Notes: generated by a model not told the origin, from the letters alone. A DNA stretch of 64,000 nt from Flavobacterium aeripolare (GCF_013294025.1 NZ_JABSNL010000001.1:394060-458059); one strand, 5' to 3'; shown: positions 9,633 to 19,186, counted from the first letter of the stretch. Numbers and translations: made by a program.

Positions 9633-10067
9633 ATGATTGACCCTGACCGACCATATAGCCGATTAGCAATTGATATTCAATTTGCAAAAATCAAAGCGAG
9701 TATGCAAAAAGCTGCTTTAGTAAGAGGTGGTGATGGTCGCGCTTTATACATAGATGTCTATACTGGTAAAACGCTTAGAGGAGGCGATCCTTATGACTAC
9801 GAGCACATACGCTCCTCTGAAGAATTGTTTACTAAATACAAATCGATTCTTACCGACGAGCAAATTGCACAAGTAGTCAATTGCCCTGAGAATGTTGCAG
9901 TAACCTTGAGAACCATAAACCAGTCTAAAGGTAAAAAACGCATGGAAGTGTGGATGAATCATAGCGAAAATATTATTAATAATGGGGTTGACTTGAAACT
10001 AGCCTTTCACAACTTAAAAAAAGCTGATCTAGGTATTTTGAAAATGGTTGAGAGTTTTACAAAATAG
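9633..10067 (+). CDS. Small conserved protein with an HNH-nuclease-like pattern
   Basis: 144 aa, no signal peptide or membrane segment. I do not recognise a named family with certainty. The middle resembles an HNH (beta-beta-alpha metal) nuclease without zinc cysteines: a YDYEHI segment near residue 54, then NCPENVAVT near 87, then INQSKGKK near 98. This spacing of H, N and N followed by a basic patch is what HNH folds show, and the preceding DVYTGKTLRGG resembles the strand that usually precedes the histidine. This is inference from pattern only. An ORF of 15 codons at 9589-9636 overlaps the start codon as ATGA and could couple translation. The gene lies after a strong terminator, so it has its own promoter; I found no exact TAnnTTTG box. 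Confidence 0.6.
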   Translation: MIDPDRPYSRLAIDIQFAKIKASMQKAALVRGGDGRALYIDVYTGKTLRGGDPYDYEHIRSSEELFTKYKSILTDEQIAQVVNCPENVAVTLRTINQSKGKKRMEVWMNHSENIINNGVDLKLAFHNLKKADLGILKMVESFTK

Positions 10068-10198
10068 CTAGTACTGAACAATTTGTGATCTAATGAAAGA
10101 TTTGCAGCGCCCAAAAAAAGGAACAGCATAGAATAAAAAATTCAATAAAAAGAAGATACCAGCGAGAGGATATCAAGAACATAAAAATTAAAATTATC

Positions 10199-10495
10199 AT
10201 GCTACAAATATTATTGAACACCACCACCACTGCTATTAAATATATTGTATGGGTTTCACTAGTTATAGTCGCTATACCGTTAATGATCTATTCGTTTTTG
10301 AATTTGTACTTTTATGAATTCACGATGGAAATGGGCTTTGGATTTTGGATATTATTTTCGGTACTTACCGTTATAGGATTTGTTGTCTTGCTAAAACCAA
10401 TTTTTTGGATTCTTGAAGGTATAGAAACACTAGTTGAATTAGTATTAAATAAGGCTCAAAATAATAATCCCACTGAGTCATGCATTTGTAAATAA
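10199..10495 (+). CDS. Small membrane protein, hypothetical
   Basis: 98 aa with two clear hydrophobic helices, about residues 13-36 (IVWVSLVIVAIPLMIYSFLNL) and 46-70. A short polar C-terminal tail ends in CICK. No catalytic or transport motif is visible and I do not recognise the family. It lies alone between the HNH-like gene and the structured element upstream of uvrA. Function unknown. Confidence 0.6.
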   Translation: MLQILLNTTTTAIKYIVWVSLVIVAIPLMIYSFLNLYFYEFTMEMGFGFWILFSVLTVIGFVVLLKPIFWILEGIETLVELVLNKAQNNNPTESCICK

Positions 10496-10563
10496 TCCTA
10501 AGCTGGACATTACTACTTCTTCTTCCACAATATTCTTACGTAATTAAAACTTCTATTCGTATT

Positions 10564-10642
10564 AAATAGCCCCGATTGCAGTGAAAATCCTTATTAGGCA
10601 AGTGTTTTGCCTGATAAGATTGAAACGAAAAGCGGGAGGGAA
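10564..10642 (+). ncRNA. Structured intergenic element, copy 1 (candidate flavobacterial RNA or REP-like repeat)
   Basis: A perfect 12-bp stem (10590-10601 with 10607-10618, one G-T wobble) has a five-base loop. It is flanked by a symmetric internal loop GATTGCAGTGAAAATCC ... GATTGAAACGAAAAGC and closed by CCCG (about 10571-10574) with CGGG (about 10635-10638). The same core occurs at 42411-42551 and 48239-48319 in this window. I recall such elements being frequent between genes of Flavobacterium. They may correspond to the Rfam Flavo-1 motif, but I cannot confirm the name. There is no T-run, so this is not a simple terminator. Confidence 0.55.
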
Positions 10643-10733
10643 TTATGTTGTGAACAATTTATATTCTGCTTCCAAATTTCATATAATAAACTGCTAACGC
10701 ATTGATTTTAACATAAACTTCTAAAGTGTTCTA

Positions 10734-10763
10734 TTGAAAGAATAAATCAAAAGATTAACTTTG
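10734..10763 (+). promoter_or_regulatory. Promoter of uvrA
   Basis: TTG at 10734-10736 and TAACTTTG at 10756-10763, 19 bases apart, match the Bacteroidetes -33/-7 consensus (TTG, TAnnTTTG). The ATG follows 15 bases after the -7 box, implying a very short leader. Confidence 0.75.
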
Positions 10764-10778
10764 CTTTTTTGCAAAATT

Positions 10779-13607
10779 ATGTTAGATAAAGACAATACAA
10801 TCGAGGTTCAGGGGGCACGTGTTCACAACCTTAAAAATATAGATATTTCCATTCCTAGAGAAAAATTAGTGGTAATTACCGGGCTTTCGGGCTCTGGGAA
10901 ATCATCACTGGCTTTTGATACTATTTATGCTGAAGGGCAACGCCGTTATGTCGAAACTTTTTCGGCTTATGCGAGACAGTTTCTTGGTGGTTTAGAACGT
11001 CCAGACGTGGATAAAATTGACGGACTTTCGCCGGTGATTGCTATCGAACAAAAAACGACAAGTAAAAGCCCTAGGTCTACTGTGGGAACCATTACAGAGA
11101 TTTACGATTTCTTACGCCTACTTTATGCTCGTGGCGCTGATGCTTACAGTTACAATACGGGCGAGAAAATGGTGAGCTACTCTGATGAGCAAATCAAGGA
11201 ATTAATTATCCAAGATTTTCTAGACAAACGCATCAATATTTTGGCTCCCGTTATTAGAGCTAGAAAAGGACATTATGGTGAATTATTTCAGCAAATTGCT
11301 AAGCAAGGTTTTTTAAAGGTTAGAGTAAACGGTGAGGTTCGCGAGATCACTTCGGGAATGAAATTAGATCGTTACAAGACTCACGATATCGAGATTGTAG
11401 TTGATCGCATGCTGGTGGAAGATACTGCTGACAACCAAAAACGTTTATCTGAAAGTATCAATACTGCCATGCATCATGGTGAAAATGTGTTGATGGTTTT
11501 AGACCAAGATTCGAATGAAGTGCGTTACTTTAGTCGTAATTTGATGTGTCCTACATCTGGGATATCATATCAAAATCCAGAACCAAATTTATTTTCATTT
11601 AACTCTCCTAAAGGTGCATGTGATCACTGTAAAGGTTTGGGAACGATTAACGAAATCAACGTTAAGAAAATCATACCTAATGCGAAGATGTCTATAAAAG
11701 CAGGAGGTTTTGCGCCTCTAGGCGAATACAAATCGTCCTGGATTTTTAAGCAATTAGAAATAATAGGAGAGAAATACAGTTTTAAAAATACAGATCCAAT
11801 CGAATCTATTCCCGCGGAAGCAATGGAAATGATATTGAATGGTGGAAAAGAAAAATTTACCATCAACTCTAAAGATTTAGGAGTTGCTAGAGATTACAAA
11901 ATAGACTTTGAGGGGATTTCGCATTTTATCAAAAACCAATATGATGAAAGCGGATCGACCACTATAAAACGATGGGCGAAGGAATTCATGGACGAAATTA
12001 AATGTCCGGTTTGTGAAGGATCTCGTTTAAAGAAAGAAGCTTTATTTTTTAAAGTAAATGATAAAAATATCGCCGAGCTGTGTGCTATGGATATTTCTGA
12101 TTTAACGCTTTGGTTTAAAGATTTAGATAAGCACTTATCAGCAAAACAAAAACGCATTGCTACAGAGGTTGTCAAAGAAATTAAGGATCGATTGAACTTT
12201 TTAATGAACGTAGGATTGGATTATTTGGCTCTAAATCGAAGTTCAAAATCACTGTCAGGTGGAGAAGCACAGCGCATTCGATTGGCAACACAAATTGGTT
12301 CGCAATTAGTAGGTGTACTCTATATTCTCGATGAGCCAAGCATTGGTTTACACCAAAGAGACAATGAAAAATTGATTCATTCCTTAGAACAATTGCGCGA
12401 TATAGGAAACTCGGTTATTGTGGTTGAGCATGACAAAGACATGATTGAACAAGCCGATTATGTAATTGATATAGGTCCGAAGGCAGGGAAATTTGGAGGC
12501 GAGATTATCAGCATAGGTACTCCTGCTGAAACTTTAAAATCAGATACGATTACCGCTCAATATTTGAACGGAAAAATGAAATTTGAGATTCCCAAAAAAC
12601 GCCGTGAGGGAAATGGAAAATTCTTAAAACTTACGGGAGCAACAGGAAATAACTTGAAGAATGTTTCTATTGAATTGCCTCTTGGTAAAATGATTTGTGT
12701 TACTGGAGTTTCAGGAAGTGGGAAGTCAACTTTAATCAACGAGACCCTCTACCCTATTTTGAATGCGTACTATTTTAATGGTGTTAAAAAGCCACAGCCG
12801 TATAAAAAAATTGAAGGTCTTGAACATATAGACAAGGTAATTGCCATTGACCAAAGCCCTATAGGACGAACACCGCGTTCTAATCCTGCTACCTATACTG
12901 AAGTTTTTACTGAGATACGCACATTGTTTACTAAAACATCTGAAAGTATGATACGTGGATACAAGGCAGGACGATTTAGCTTTAATGTTAAGGGTGGTCG
13001 TTGCGAAACTTGTCAAGGTTCCGGAGTGCGTACGATTGAGATGAACTTTTTACCTGACGTATATGTTGAATGCGAAACCTGTCAAGGAAAACGATTTAAT
13101 AGAGAAACACTAGAGATTCGTTTTAAAGGAAAATCAATTTCTGATGTGTTGGATATGACGGTTGATGAAGCGGTTCCGTTTTTTGAAATGATCCCGAAAA
13201 TCTACCGTAAATTGAAAACTATTCAGGATGTCGGTTTGGGATACATAACACTTGGTCAGCAAAGCACAACGCTTTCAGGTGGTGAAGCACAACGTATTAA
13301 ATTAGCTGGAGAATTATCTAAAAAAGATACCGGAAACACCTTTTATATTCTTGACGAACCTACAACTGGTTTGCATTTTGAAGACATTAGAGTGTTAATG
13401 GAAGTGATCAATAAGTTAGTTGATAAAGGGAATACCATTTTGATTATCGAACACAATATGGATGTGATTAAACTAGCTGATTATATTATCGATATTGGTC
13501 CTGAAGGAGGAAAAGGTGGTGGCCAACTCGTTGCCAAAGGAACTCCTGAAGAAGTAGCCAAAAACAAAAAAAGTTATACGGCAAAGTTCTTGAAAAAAGA
13601 ATTATAA
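10779..13607 (+). CDS. uvrA: Excinuclease ABC subunit A
   Basis: 942 aa from the ATG at 10779; the TTG reading at 10761 lies inside the promoter and is rejected. UvrA is the damage-recognition ATPase of nucleotide excision repair and hands lesions to UvrB. All hallmarks are present: a first Walker [10 protein letters not shown] near residue 34, zinc-binding CDHCKG and CPVCEGSRL pairs, the signature [12 protein letters not shown] near 492, a second Walker [10 protein letters not shown] near 645, the C-terminal zinc module (CETCQGSG ... CETCQGKR) and a second [12 protein letters not shown]. Length is normal. The gene has its own promoter and terminator. A DnaQ/GIY-YIG fusion lies 0.7 kb downstream. 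Confidence 0.98.
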   Translation: MLDKDNTIEVQGARVHNLKNIDISIPREKLVVITGLSGSGKSSLAFDTIYAEGQRRYVETFSAYARQFLGGLERPDVDKIDGLSPVIAIEQKTTSKSPRSTVGTITEIYDFLRLLYARGADAYSYNTGEKMVSYSDEQIKELIIQDFLDKRINILAPVIRARKGHYGELFQQIAKQGFLKVRVNGEVREITSGMKLDRYKTHDIEIVVDRMLVEDTADNQKRLSESINTAMHHGENVLMVLDQDSNEVRYFSRNLMCPTSGISYQNPEPNLFSFNSPKGACDHCKGLGTINEINVKKIIPNAKMSIKAGGFAPLGEYKSSWIFKQLEIIGEKYSFKNTDPIESIPAEAMEMILNGGKEKFTINSKDLGVARDYKIDFEGISHFIKNQYDESGSTTIKRWAKEFMDEIKCPVCEGSRLKKEALFFKVNDKNIAELCAMDISDLTLWFKDLDKHLSAKQKRIATEVVKEIKDRLNFLMNVGLDYLALNRSSKSLSGGEAQRIRLATQIGSQLVGVLYILDEPSIGLHQRDNEKLIHSLEQLRDIGNSVIVVEHDKDMIEQADYVIDIGPKAGKFGGEIISIGTPAETLKSDTITAQYLNGKMKFEIPKKRREGNGKFLKLTGATGNNLKNVSIELPLGKMICVTGVSGSGKSTLINETLYPILNAYYFNGVKKPQPYKKIEGLEHIDKVIAIDQSPIGRTPRSNPATYTEVFTEIRTLFTKTSESMIRGYKAGRFSFNVKGGRCETCQGSGVRTIEMNFLPDVYVECETCQGKRFNRETLEIRFKGKSISDVLDMTVDEAVPFFEMIPKIYRKLKTIQDVGLGYITLGQQSTTLSGGEAQRIKLAGELSKKDTGNTFYILDEPTTGLHFEDIRVLMEVINKLVDKGNTILIIEHNMDVIKLADYIIDIGPEGGKGGGQLVAKGTPEEVAKNKKSYTAKFLKKEL

Positions 13608-13625
13608 TCGCGCCTTACATTATAT

Positions 13626-13670
13626 AAATAGCTGTTGATTTCACTTACGAAATTGGCAGCTATTTTTTTT
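13626..13670 (+). terminator. Rho-independent terminator after uvrA
   Basis: AAATAGCTG (13626-13634) pairs with CAGCTATTT (13657-13665), followed by T's to 13670. The loop is long (22 bases). Confidence 0.7.
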
Positions 13671-13815
13671 ACTCAGTATCTTAACATGACAATCTTAAAA
13701 CTCTAGTTTACAATAGTATAATAGAAACATAGCTGCGCTTTCTAACTTTACCACTACGTTTTATAATAGTGCAAATTACTACCTACTTTGAAGAGAGGTG
13801 ATTTATGTGTTGCTG

Positions 13816-13831
13816 TTATTTTCGAAAATAA
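13816..13831. promoter_or_regulatory. Perfect palindrome TTATTTTCGAAAATAA, candidate operator
   Basis: A 16-bp perfect palindrome 21 bases before the start of the Rho-N-like gene. The same core, extended to 20 bp, occurs at 23079-23098 upstream of the aldehyde dehydrogenase. A dimeric repressor or activator site is plausible; the binding protein is unknown. Confidence 0.4.
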
Positions 13832-13852
13832 AAAAAAGTAAAATATAAGAGT

Positions 13853-14092
13853 ATGGCAAAATCAAGATTAAAAAATCCCGAACAGTATGAAGCTTTAGTT
13901 GAGAAAGGATACAGCAAGGAAAAATCAGCACGAATTGCAAACACTCCAGATTCAGGAACCAAAGGCGGTAAAGCAAAACCATACGAAGAATGGACCAAAA
14001 AGGAACTTTACGATAAAACTAAAATGGTAGGAATAGAAGGCCGTTCTAAAATGAATAAAGGACAATTAATTGACGCTTTGCGAAATAATTAA
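13853..14092 (+). CDS. Small Rho-N/SAP-like protein (DUF7218-type)
   Basis: 79 aa, basic and soluble. The N-terminal part (KSRLKNPEQYEALVEKGYSK...ARIANTP) and C-terminal part (WTKKELYDKTKMVGIEGRSKMNKGQLIDALRN) match small bacterial proteins whose C-terminus is a Rho N-terminal/SAP-like helical module that binds nucleic acid. Such proteins are widespread in stress-adapted bacteria; their role is undefined. The gene follows a candidate palindromic operator. It is separated from uvrA by a terminator, so it is probably transcribed alone. Confidence 0.8.
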   Translation: MAKSRLKNPEQYEALVEKGYSKEKSARIANTPDSGTKGGKAKPYEEWTKKELYDKTKMVGIEGRSKMNKGQLIDALRNN

Positions 14093-14211
14093 TGCCTCAA
14101 AAATCATGGTGTAGTTTTGCAAAACTTTATTAACAAAGCTTTTATATCTAGCCTAGGTAGATTGTTACAATTTATAACATTCCTATAACATTAATTTGTT
14201 CTTATTTGTGC

Positions 14212-14219
14212 TAAATTTG
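14212..14219 (+). promoter_or_regulatory. Candidate -7 box for the exonuclease/GIY-YIG gene
   Basis: TAAATTTG fits TAnnTTTG, 99 bases before the ATG at 14319. A TTG lies upstream at 14196-14198, but the 13-base spacing is short. Confidence 0.4.
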
Positions 14220-14318
14220 TATAAATTTCCCTAGCACTTTATTTAATTTTAATTAACCTATTATAAATACTAGCTTTTGCTGCATTAGCAGGCATAGTAT
14301 TTTACGGAAGGATACCAA

Positions 14319-15716
14319 ATGAAAAAAACAGAATATGCTATTGTCGATATTGAGACTACCGGTGGCAATGCAAATGGCAGCCGGATTACAGAGATAGCAA
14401 TTATTATTCACGATGGTGAGGAGGTTTTAGAGCGATACGAAACACTAGTGAATCCTCAAAAAAATATTCCTATGGCGATTTTTGCGCTCACAGGAATTAC
14501 TAACGAAATGGTCAGCACAGCACCCATCTTTGACGATGTTGCAAATGATATTTATGATTTGTTACATGGCCGTGTTTTTGTGGCTCATAATGTGAATTTT
14601 GATTACTCCTTTGTTCATCATGAGTTAGCACGCACAGGGCTAAAATGGACTGCTAGAAAATTATGTACCGTGCGTGCTGCGCGTAAAATTAAACCAGGAT
14701 TACCGTCATACAGTTTAGGTAAATTATGTCATTCGTTAGATATTGATTTGGAAAATAGGCACCGCGCTGGCGGAGATGCTGATGCTACTGCTATATTATT
14801 TTCGAAATTAATGGAATGGGATACTGACGGTGTGCTTAATTTGATGATTAAAAATACCGCACAAGATCAACGTTTACCTCCTAACCTTCCTCCTGCTGAT
14901 TTTGACAAACTACCAGCAAAGCCCGGTGTTTATTATTTTTACAATCAAGACAACAAAGTAATATATGTAGGGAAAGCGATCAATATTCAAAAAAGAGTCG
15001 CTTCTCATTTTACCGGTAATAGCACTACTGCTCAACGACAAAATTTTTTAAAAGATATTTATAACATCTCTTTTGAAGTTTGTGGTAACGAACTCATAGC
15101 GCTATTGCTAGAATGTGCCGAGATTAAACAGCTGTGGCCACAATACAATCGAGCTTTAAAAAAATACGAAGCAAAATATGGTATTTTCACCTATGAAGCG
15201 CGCAATGGTTATAAATATTTGGCGGTAGGCAAACTAGGTAAATTTCAGCATAGCATTAAAGATTGTAATAGTCAGTTTGAAGGAATTAATATGCTCAGTA
15301 AACTAAGTTCGATGTTTTCAATAGACATGCGTTTTTGTTATTTTGCTGCAGTCAATGAAGGAGAACATCTTGCTCCTAAAAATCAAGAAGCCTTACCTGA
15401 TATGGAAAGTCATAACGAAAAAGTAGACGCCGCAATTATACATTTAACTCAAGAACAACCCTCCTTTGCAATAATTGATAGTGGTCGCTCAAATAATGAA
15501 CGTAGTTGTATTTGGGTAGATAACGGTAGTTTTTATGGTATGGGTTACATTAACATTGATGAAACAGATATTGATGAAGATACAGTCAAGGAAAGTGTCA
15601 CTAGATATAATAGTAATCCTTATATGATGCAGCTTATATACAATTATGCCAAGAATAATTCTAGAAAAGTTTATTTTAAGCAAAATATCATTCAGCTTGA
15701 AGATGTTATGGTTTAA
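14319..15716 (+). CDS. DnaQ-type 3'-5' exonuclease fused to a GIY-YIG nuclease domain
   Basis: 465 aa. Residues 1-170 form a DEDDh exonuclease like DNA polymerase III epsilon: ExoI motif VDIETTGG near residue 9, ExoII AHNVNFDYSF near 88, and ExoIII H..GGDADAT near 147-155. Residues 198-285 form a GIY-YIG nuclease of the UvrC type, with PGVYYFYNQDNKVIYVGKA near 202 and R/E residues following. The C-terminal 170 residues match no motif I know. Such fusions are typically annotated as exonuclease or as Cho/UvrC-like. The presence of both nuclease activities and the proximity to uvrA suggest a role in DNA repair (inference). The helicase-binding and HhH parts of UvrC are absent, so this is not a complete UvrC. 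Confidence 0.9.
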   Translation: MKKTEYAIVDIETTGGNANGSRITEIAIIIHDGEEVLERYETLVNPQKNIPMAIFALTGITNEMVSTAPIFDDVANDIYDLLHGRVFVAHNVNFDYSFVHHELARTGLKWTARKLCTVRAARKIKPGLPSYSLGKLCHSLDIDLENRHRAGGDADATAILFSKLMEWDTDGVLNLMIKNTAQDQRLPPNLPPADFDKLPAKPGVYYFYNQDNKVIYVGKAINIQKRVASHFTGNSTTAQRQNFLKDIYNISFEVCGNELIALLLECAEIKQLWPQYNRALKKYEAKYGIFTYEARNGYKYLAVGKLGKFQHSIKDCNSQFEGINMLSKLSSMFSIDMRFCYFAAVNEGEHLAPKNQEALPDMESHNEKVDAAIIHLTQEQPSFAIIDSGRSNNERSCIWVDNGSFYGMGYINIDETDIDEDTVKESVTRYNSNPYMMQLIYNYAKNNSRKVYFKQNIIQLEDVMV

Positions 15717-15739
15717 CTGTTTATACAAACAAAAATTAG

Positions 15740-15766
15740 AGTGTAGTTAGTGCTACACTTTTTTTA
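15740..15766 (+). terminator. Rho-independent terminator
   Basis: AGTGTAG (15740-15746) pairs with CTACACT (15753-15759) around a six-base loop, followed by a T-run. Confidence 0.85.
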
Positions 15767-15917
15767 TGCAAATTTTTTAACTATTATAATAGCTGTTATT
15801 AAACCATATTCACAATACAGTTTATCTAAGTATTTTTTTTTTCGAAAAATTAAATCACAAAACAAGTTGTAAAGTTAGTATTCTGGAATGCTGTATTAAA
15901 TTTATCTTAATCCTTCT

Positions 15918-15945
15918 TTGGTACAATTGGTTTACCGTAATTTTG
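15918..15945 (+). promoter_or_regulatory. Candidate promoter of the SDR gene
   Basis: TTG at 15918-15920 and TAATTTTG at 15938-15945 are 17 bases apart, matching the Bacteroidetes consensus. The ATG follows at 15998. Confidence 0.6.
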
Positions 15946-15997
15946 ATAGAAGGTCATCCTTGACGACCAGTTAAGAATTCGAAAAAATAAAACAAGT

Positions 15998-16780
15998 ATG
16001 AAAAGTTTAGAAAATAAAAAAGTAATGATTAGTGGCGGTGGAAGCGGAATAGGTCATGCAATCGTTACAGAATTATACAAAGAAGGAGTAAAAGATTTTG
16101 CAGTAATAGGTCGAAGTTTAGAAAAACTTGAAGCATTGAAAAAAGATTTCCCTAACGCTACATTTGAGTTGTATAGTGGAGACATTGCAAAACTTACAGA
16201 TATAAGAGAGTTTGTAGAACTGGTAGAGAAAAAGTGGGGTTCGGCTGATATATTAATCAATAACGCAGGTGTGGTTAGCGCAGGTGCTTTTAGTACGATA
16301 TCTGATGATGATATTATTTCTCAGGTAAATATTAATGTAACCGGACTTATTTTAATGACCAAGTATAGCTTGCCTTTATTGAAAAAAAGTAAAGAGGCAG
16401 CATTGATAAATGTTTCGTCAGGATTAGCCCTTATTAGTATGCCTTTCTATGCGCCTTATGCAGCAACTAAAGCAGCTGTGAAAGCATTCTCTGAATCAAT
16501 TAGACGAGAATTGAAGGACTTCCCTATTCAAGTGACTACCTTATATCCTACTGCAACCGATACTCCTATGATGACAAAAACCAAACTTGAAGGGATGCAT
16601 TCTCCTGAGATGGTGGCTCAAAAATTAATAGCAGGAATTAAAAATGGGGACATCGATGTCGTACTAAGCGATATGGATAATGTGATACAAAATCGTGAGA
16701 ACCCAGTTGCATTCGATAAAAAAGTGGAAGGAATGTACGACGCAATTAAAAAACGTACCGAAGAACACCGATCAATGTAA
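15998..16780 (+). CDS. Short-chain dehydrogenase/reductase
   Basis: 260 aa soluble NAD(P)-dependent oxidoreductase of the classical SDR family. The cofactor motif is SGGGSGIG near residue 12, followed by NNAG near 88, the catalytic serine in NVSSG near 140 and the YxxxK motif in YAPYAATK near 153. The closest well-known relatives act on small carbonyls or sugars, but the substrate cannot be read from sequence. A terminator follows, so the gene is probably transcribed alone. Confidence 0.92.
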   Translation: MKSLENKKVMISGGGSGIGHAIVTELYKEGVKDFAVIGRSLEKLEALKKDFPNATFELYSGDIAKLTDIREFVELVEKKWGSADILINNAGVVSAGAFSTISDDDIISQVNINVTGLILMTKYSLPLLKKSKEAALINVSSGLALISMPFYAPYAATKAAVKAFSESIRRELKDFPIQVTTLYPTATDTPMMTKTKLEGMHSPEMVAQKLIAGIKNGDIDVVLSDMDNVIQNRENPVAFDKKVEGMYDAIKKRTEEHRSM

Positions 16781-16806
16781 AATAATACCATCCTTATATT
16801 TTTATT

Positions 16807-16860
16807 AATCCGTAAACCAGAAAAGGCATTAATTGCTACAAGCTGTTTTACGGATTTTCT
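16807..16860 (+). terminator. Terminator-like hairpin after the SDR gene
   Basis: AATCCGTAAA (16807-16816) pairs perfectly with TTTACGGATT (16847-16856), followed by TTCTATTTT. The 30-base loop weakens the call. Confidence 0.6.
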
Positions 16861-16862
16861 AT

Positions 16863-17160
16863 TTTACAGAACAATAGGTATTCAATAAATAGCTTGACTA
16901 ACTTACTAACTTATCAATTTTAAGTAACTAAAACCTTATAGTATAGTTTGCATTTTGCTCATCGTCTTAGAAAACAGCTTGTTTAATACCTATTGCCATA
17001 TTCATAAATTAGGCTATTAAAAATAGGGAATTAGTAAAAAAGACCTAGAAATTATCTACCAGCAAACAATTAATATTTTTTTAGGAAGCATATTTTGGCT
17101 TGCGTACAATGATTGCTTAAATTAGGTAAATCAATTATGTAGAACGAAAAAAACCTTTTT
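16863..17160. other. Gene-free region with a separated inverted repeat
   Basis: No ORF or RNA is recognised here. CAATAGGTATT (16872-16882) recurs inverted as AATACCTATTG (16985-16995), bounding 124 bases that also hold two similar AGCTTG words. This could be a regulatory region for the GH15 gene or a decayed short element. No consensus -7 box is evident. Confidence 0.3.
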
Positions 17161-18966
17161 ATGAATAATTTAAATTACGGAATAGTTGGTAATTGTCGTA
17201 GTGCTGCACTAATATCTGATATTGGTTCCATCGAATGGCTGTGCTTACCTGAATTTGATTCCTCATCTGTATTTGGAAAAATACTAGATGCAAAAATTGG
17301 AGGAAGTTTTGAAATTCAGGTTGCGGATGATTACAAAATTTCGCAGAAATATCTTGAAAACACTAGCATACTAATTACCACATTTGATAACGGTAGTGAT
17401 GCATTCGAAATAAATGACTTTATGCCACGATACCGTAAAGAGACTGGTGGCTATATGATACCACCAGAAATTATTAGGTGTTTTAGAAAGATCAGCGGAA
17501 CGCCAAAGTTCAAAATAGCGTACGATCCTAAACTCGAATATGCGTCAGGAGAAACGGTAACCTACGTAAAGGACGACCACATCATCAGTTTGAGTAACTC
17601 AGAAAAATTTGACTCCTTATTTTTGTATAGCTGCTTTGATTTGGAGGATCTTAAAGAAGGAAGAGAAATAACGCTTTCTGGAGACGGCTATATTCTTCTA
17701 GCGTATAATGAGAAAATACTCCAACCTACTCTACCAAAAATCAATTTGGAATTTGAACGTACAAAAACGTATTGGCTGGGATGGTCAGATAAAACTACAA
17801 AATACAGTAAGTTCAATAAAGAAATCATTAGAAGTGCTATCACTTTAAAATTGTTGAGTTATGAAAAAACCGGAGCCGTACTTGCGGCTGCCACAACATC
17901 ATTACCAGAAACAATTGGTGAAGTTCGTAACTGGGATTACAGATTTTGCTGGATTCGGGATGCATCGATGGTTGTAAAAGTGGTCTCAGAGTTAGGTCAC
18001 AAAAAAATGGCTAAGAACTACCTGCAATTTATAGTTGATTTAATTCCTGATAAAGATGAGAAGCTCCAAATCATGTATGGTATCAACAAGGAGAAGAAAC
18101 TTACAGAGCAAACGCTTGATCATCTTAGCGGCTACATGGGCAGCAAGCCAGTTCGTATAGGAAACGCGGCTTATTCCCAGCGCCAAAATGATATTTACGG
18201 TATCTTGATGGATGTTATTCACCAGCAGCTAATCACTTTTAACAACGATACAGAGAATGGTGAGGAACTATGGAATATTACTAAAGGTATTGTTTGGGTG
18301 GTTGAAAAACACTGGCAAGAACCTGATAAAGGAATATGGGAATTTAGAACAGAAGAGCGACATTTTACCTTTTCTAAAGTTTTATGCTGGACTGCAATTG
18401 ATCGCGCTATTAAAGTAGCTACAATATTAGGAAAGAAATCTAATGCAGCAAAATGGCAAACATTGGCAGCAGCCATCAAAAAAGATATTTTAGAAAATGC
18501 ATGGAATGAAGATGCACAGGCATTTACACAATCGTATGGATCTCCAGATCTAGACACATCAGTGCTATTAATGGAAAATTACGGATTTATAGATGCGATG
18601 GACTCAAAATATGTTGCTACGGTGCATGCCATTGAACGTGATTTGAGCAACGATGGATTGCTCTATCGTTATAAAAATAAAGATGATTTTGGGTTGCCGT
18701 CTTCATCATTTACAATTTGTACTTTTTGGTTTATTAACAGCTTGTACAAAATTGGAGAAACTCAAAAAGCTAAAAAACTATTCAAGCAATTGCTAGGGTA
18801 TAGTAATCATTTGGGCCTTTTTAGTGAAGATATTGATTTTGAAACCAAAAGACTTCTTGGGAATTTCCCACAAGCATATTCTCACCTTGCGCTCATAGAA
18901 ACCGCAATTAACTTATCTAATGTCAGTGACGAAGATTGTGTACTTGATGCCATTGGTAGAAAATAA
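17161..18966 (+). CDS. Glycoside hydrolase family 15 (glucoamylase/trehalase type)
   Basis: 601 aa, no signal peptide, so cytoplasmic. GH15 enzymes are inverting alpha-glucosidases that release glucose from maltodextrins or, in some bacteria, cleave trehalose. The N-terminal beta-sandwich (1-220) is followed by an (alpha/alpha)6 barrel. The family signatures are NWDYRFCWIRDAS near residue 258 and the acid region GIWEFRTEERHF near 393 with its catalytic glutamate. GLFSEDIDFE near 553 fits the catalytic-base region. It lies 1.5 kb from the fused trehalose synthase/phosphatase on the opposite strand, a common Bacteroidetes arrangement. Trehalose turnover is the most likely role (inference). Confidence 0.9.
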   Translation: MNNLNYGIVGNCRSAALISDIGSIEWLCLPEFDSSSVFGKILDAKIGGSFEIQVADDYKISQKYLENTSILITTFDNGSDAFEINDFMPRYRKETGGYMIPPEIIRCFRKISGTPKFKIAYDPKLEYASGETVTYVKDDHIISLSNSEKFDSLFLYSCFDLEDLKEGREITLSGDGYILLAYNEKILQPTLPKINLEFERTKTYWLGWSDKTTKYSKFNKEIIRSAITLKLLSYEKTGAVLAAATTSLPETIGEVRNWDYRFCWIRDASMVVKVVSELGHKKMAKNYLQFIVDLIPDKDEKLQIMYGINKEKKLTEQTLDHLSGYMGSKPVRIGNAAYSQRQNDIYGILMDVIHQQLITFNNDTENGEELWNITKGIVWVVEKHWQEPDKGIWEFRTEERHFTFSKVLCWTAIDRAIKVATILGKKSNAAKWQTLAAAIKKDILENAWNEDAQAFTQSYGSPDLDTSVLLMENYGFIDAMDSKYVATVHAIERDLSNDGLLYRYKNKDDFGLPSSSFTICTFWFINSLYKIGETQKAKKLFKQLLGYSNHLGLFSEDIDFETKRLLGNFPQAYSHLALIETAINLSNVSDEDCVLDAIGRK

Positions 18967-18984
18967 ATTGATTTTTTAATTAAC

Positions 18985-19015
18985 AGCCGTATTGAAAAAT
19001 GCGGCTTTTCTTTTT
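18985..19015 (+). terminator. Rho-independent terminator after the GH15 gene
   Basis: AGCCGTATT (18985-18993) pairs with AATGCGGCT (18998-19006, one G-T wobble), followed by TTTCTTTTT. Confidence 0.8.
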
Positions 19016-19142
19016 GCAAATAATTTCTTGTTTGCCTGATAACGTGTAAACATTTTTAAATAGTAAATTCAATTCTTTACATGTCAAGGTGGAAGAAAAT
19101 AATACCTGCAGTAATTTATGCTCGCAAATTTGGCTTAGAAAT

Positions 19143-19186
19143 AAAAAAAGCATTTAAGTTTACAAGTAGACTTAAATGCTTTTTTT
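19143..19186. terminator. Bidirectional terminator between the GH15 and topoisomerase IB genes
   Basis: A run of A's leads into GCATTTAAGT, which pairs perfectly with ACTTAAATGC (19170-19179) and a T-run to 19186. The A/T flanks make it work on both strands. It mainly serves the minus-strand topoisomerase gene ending at 19209. Confidence 0.88.

Noticed and set aside
14319..15716. GIY-YIG homing endonuclease or mobile intron
   Set aside because: The nuclease is fused to a DnaQ exonuclease and has the UvrC-type sequence, and no intron or intein boundaries are seen.
19143..19186. Hairpin as a structured RNA
   Set aside because: Perfect stem with A and T flanks between gene ends is fully explained as a bidirectional terminator.
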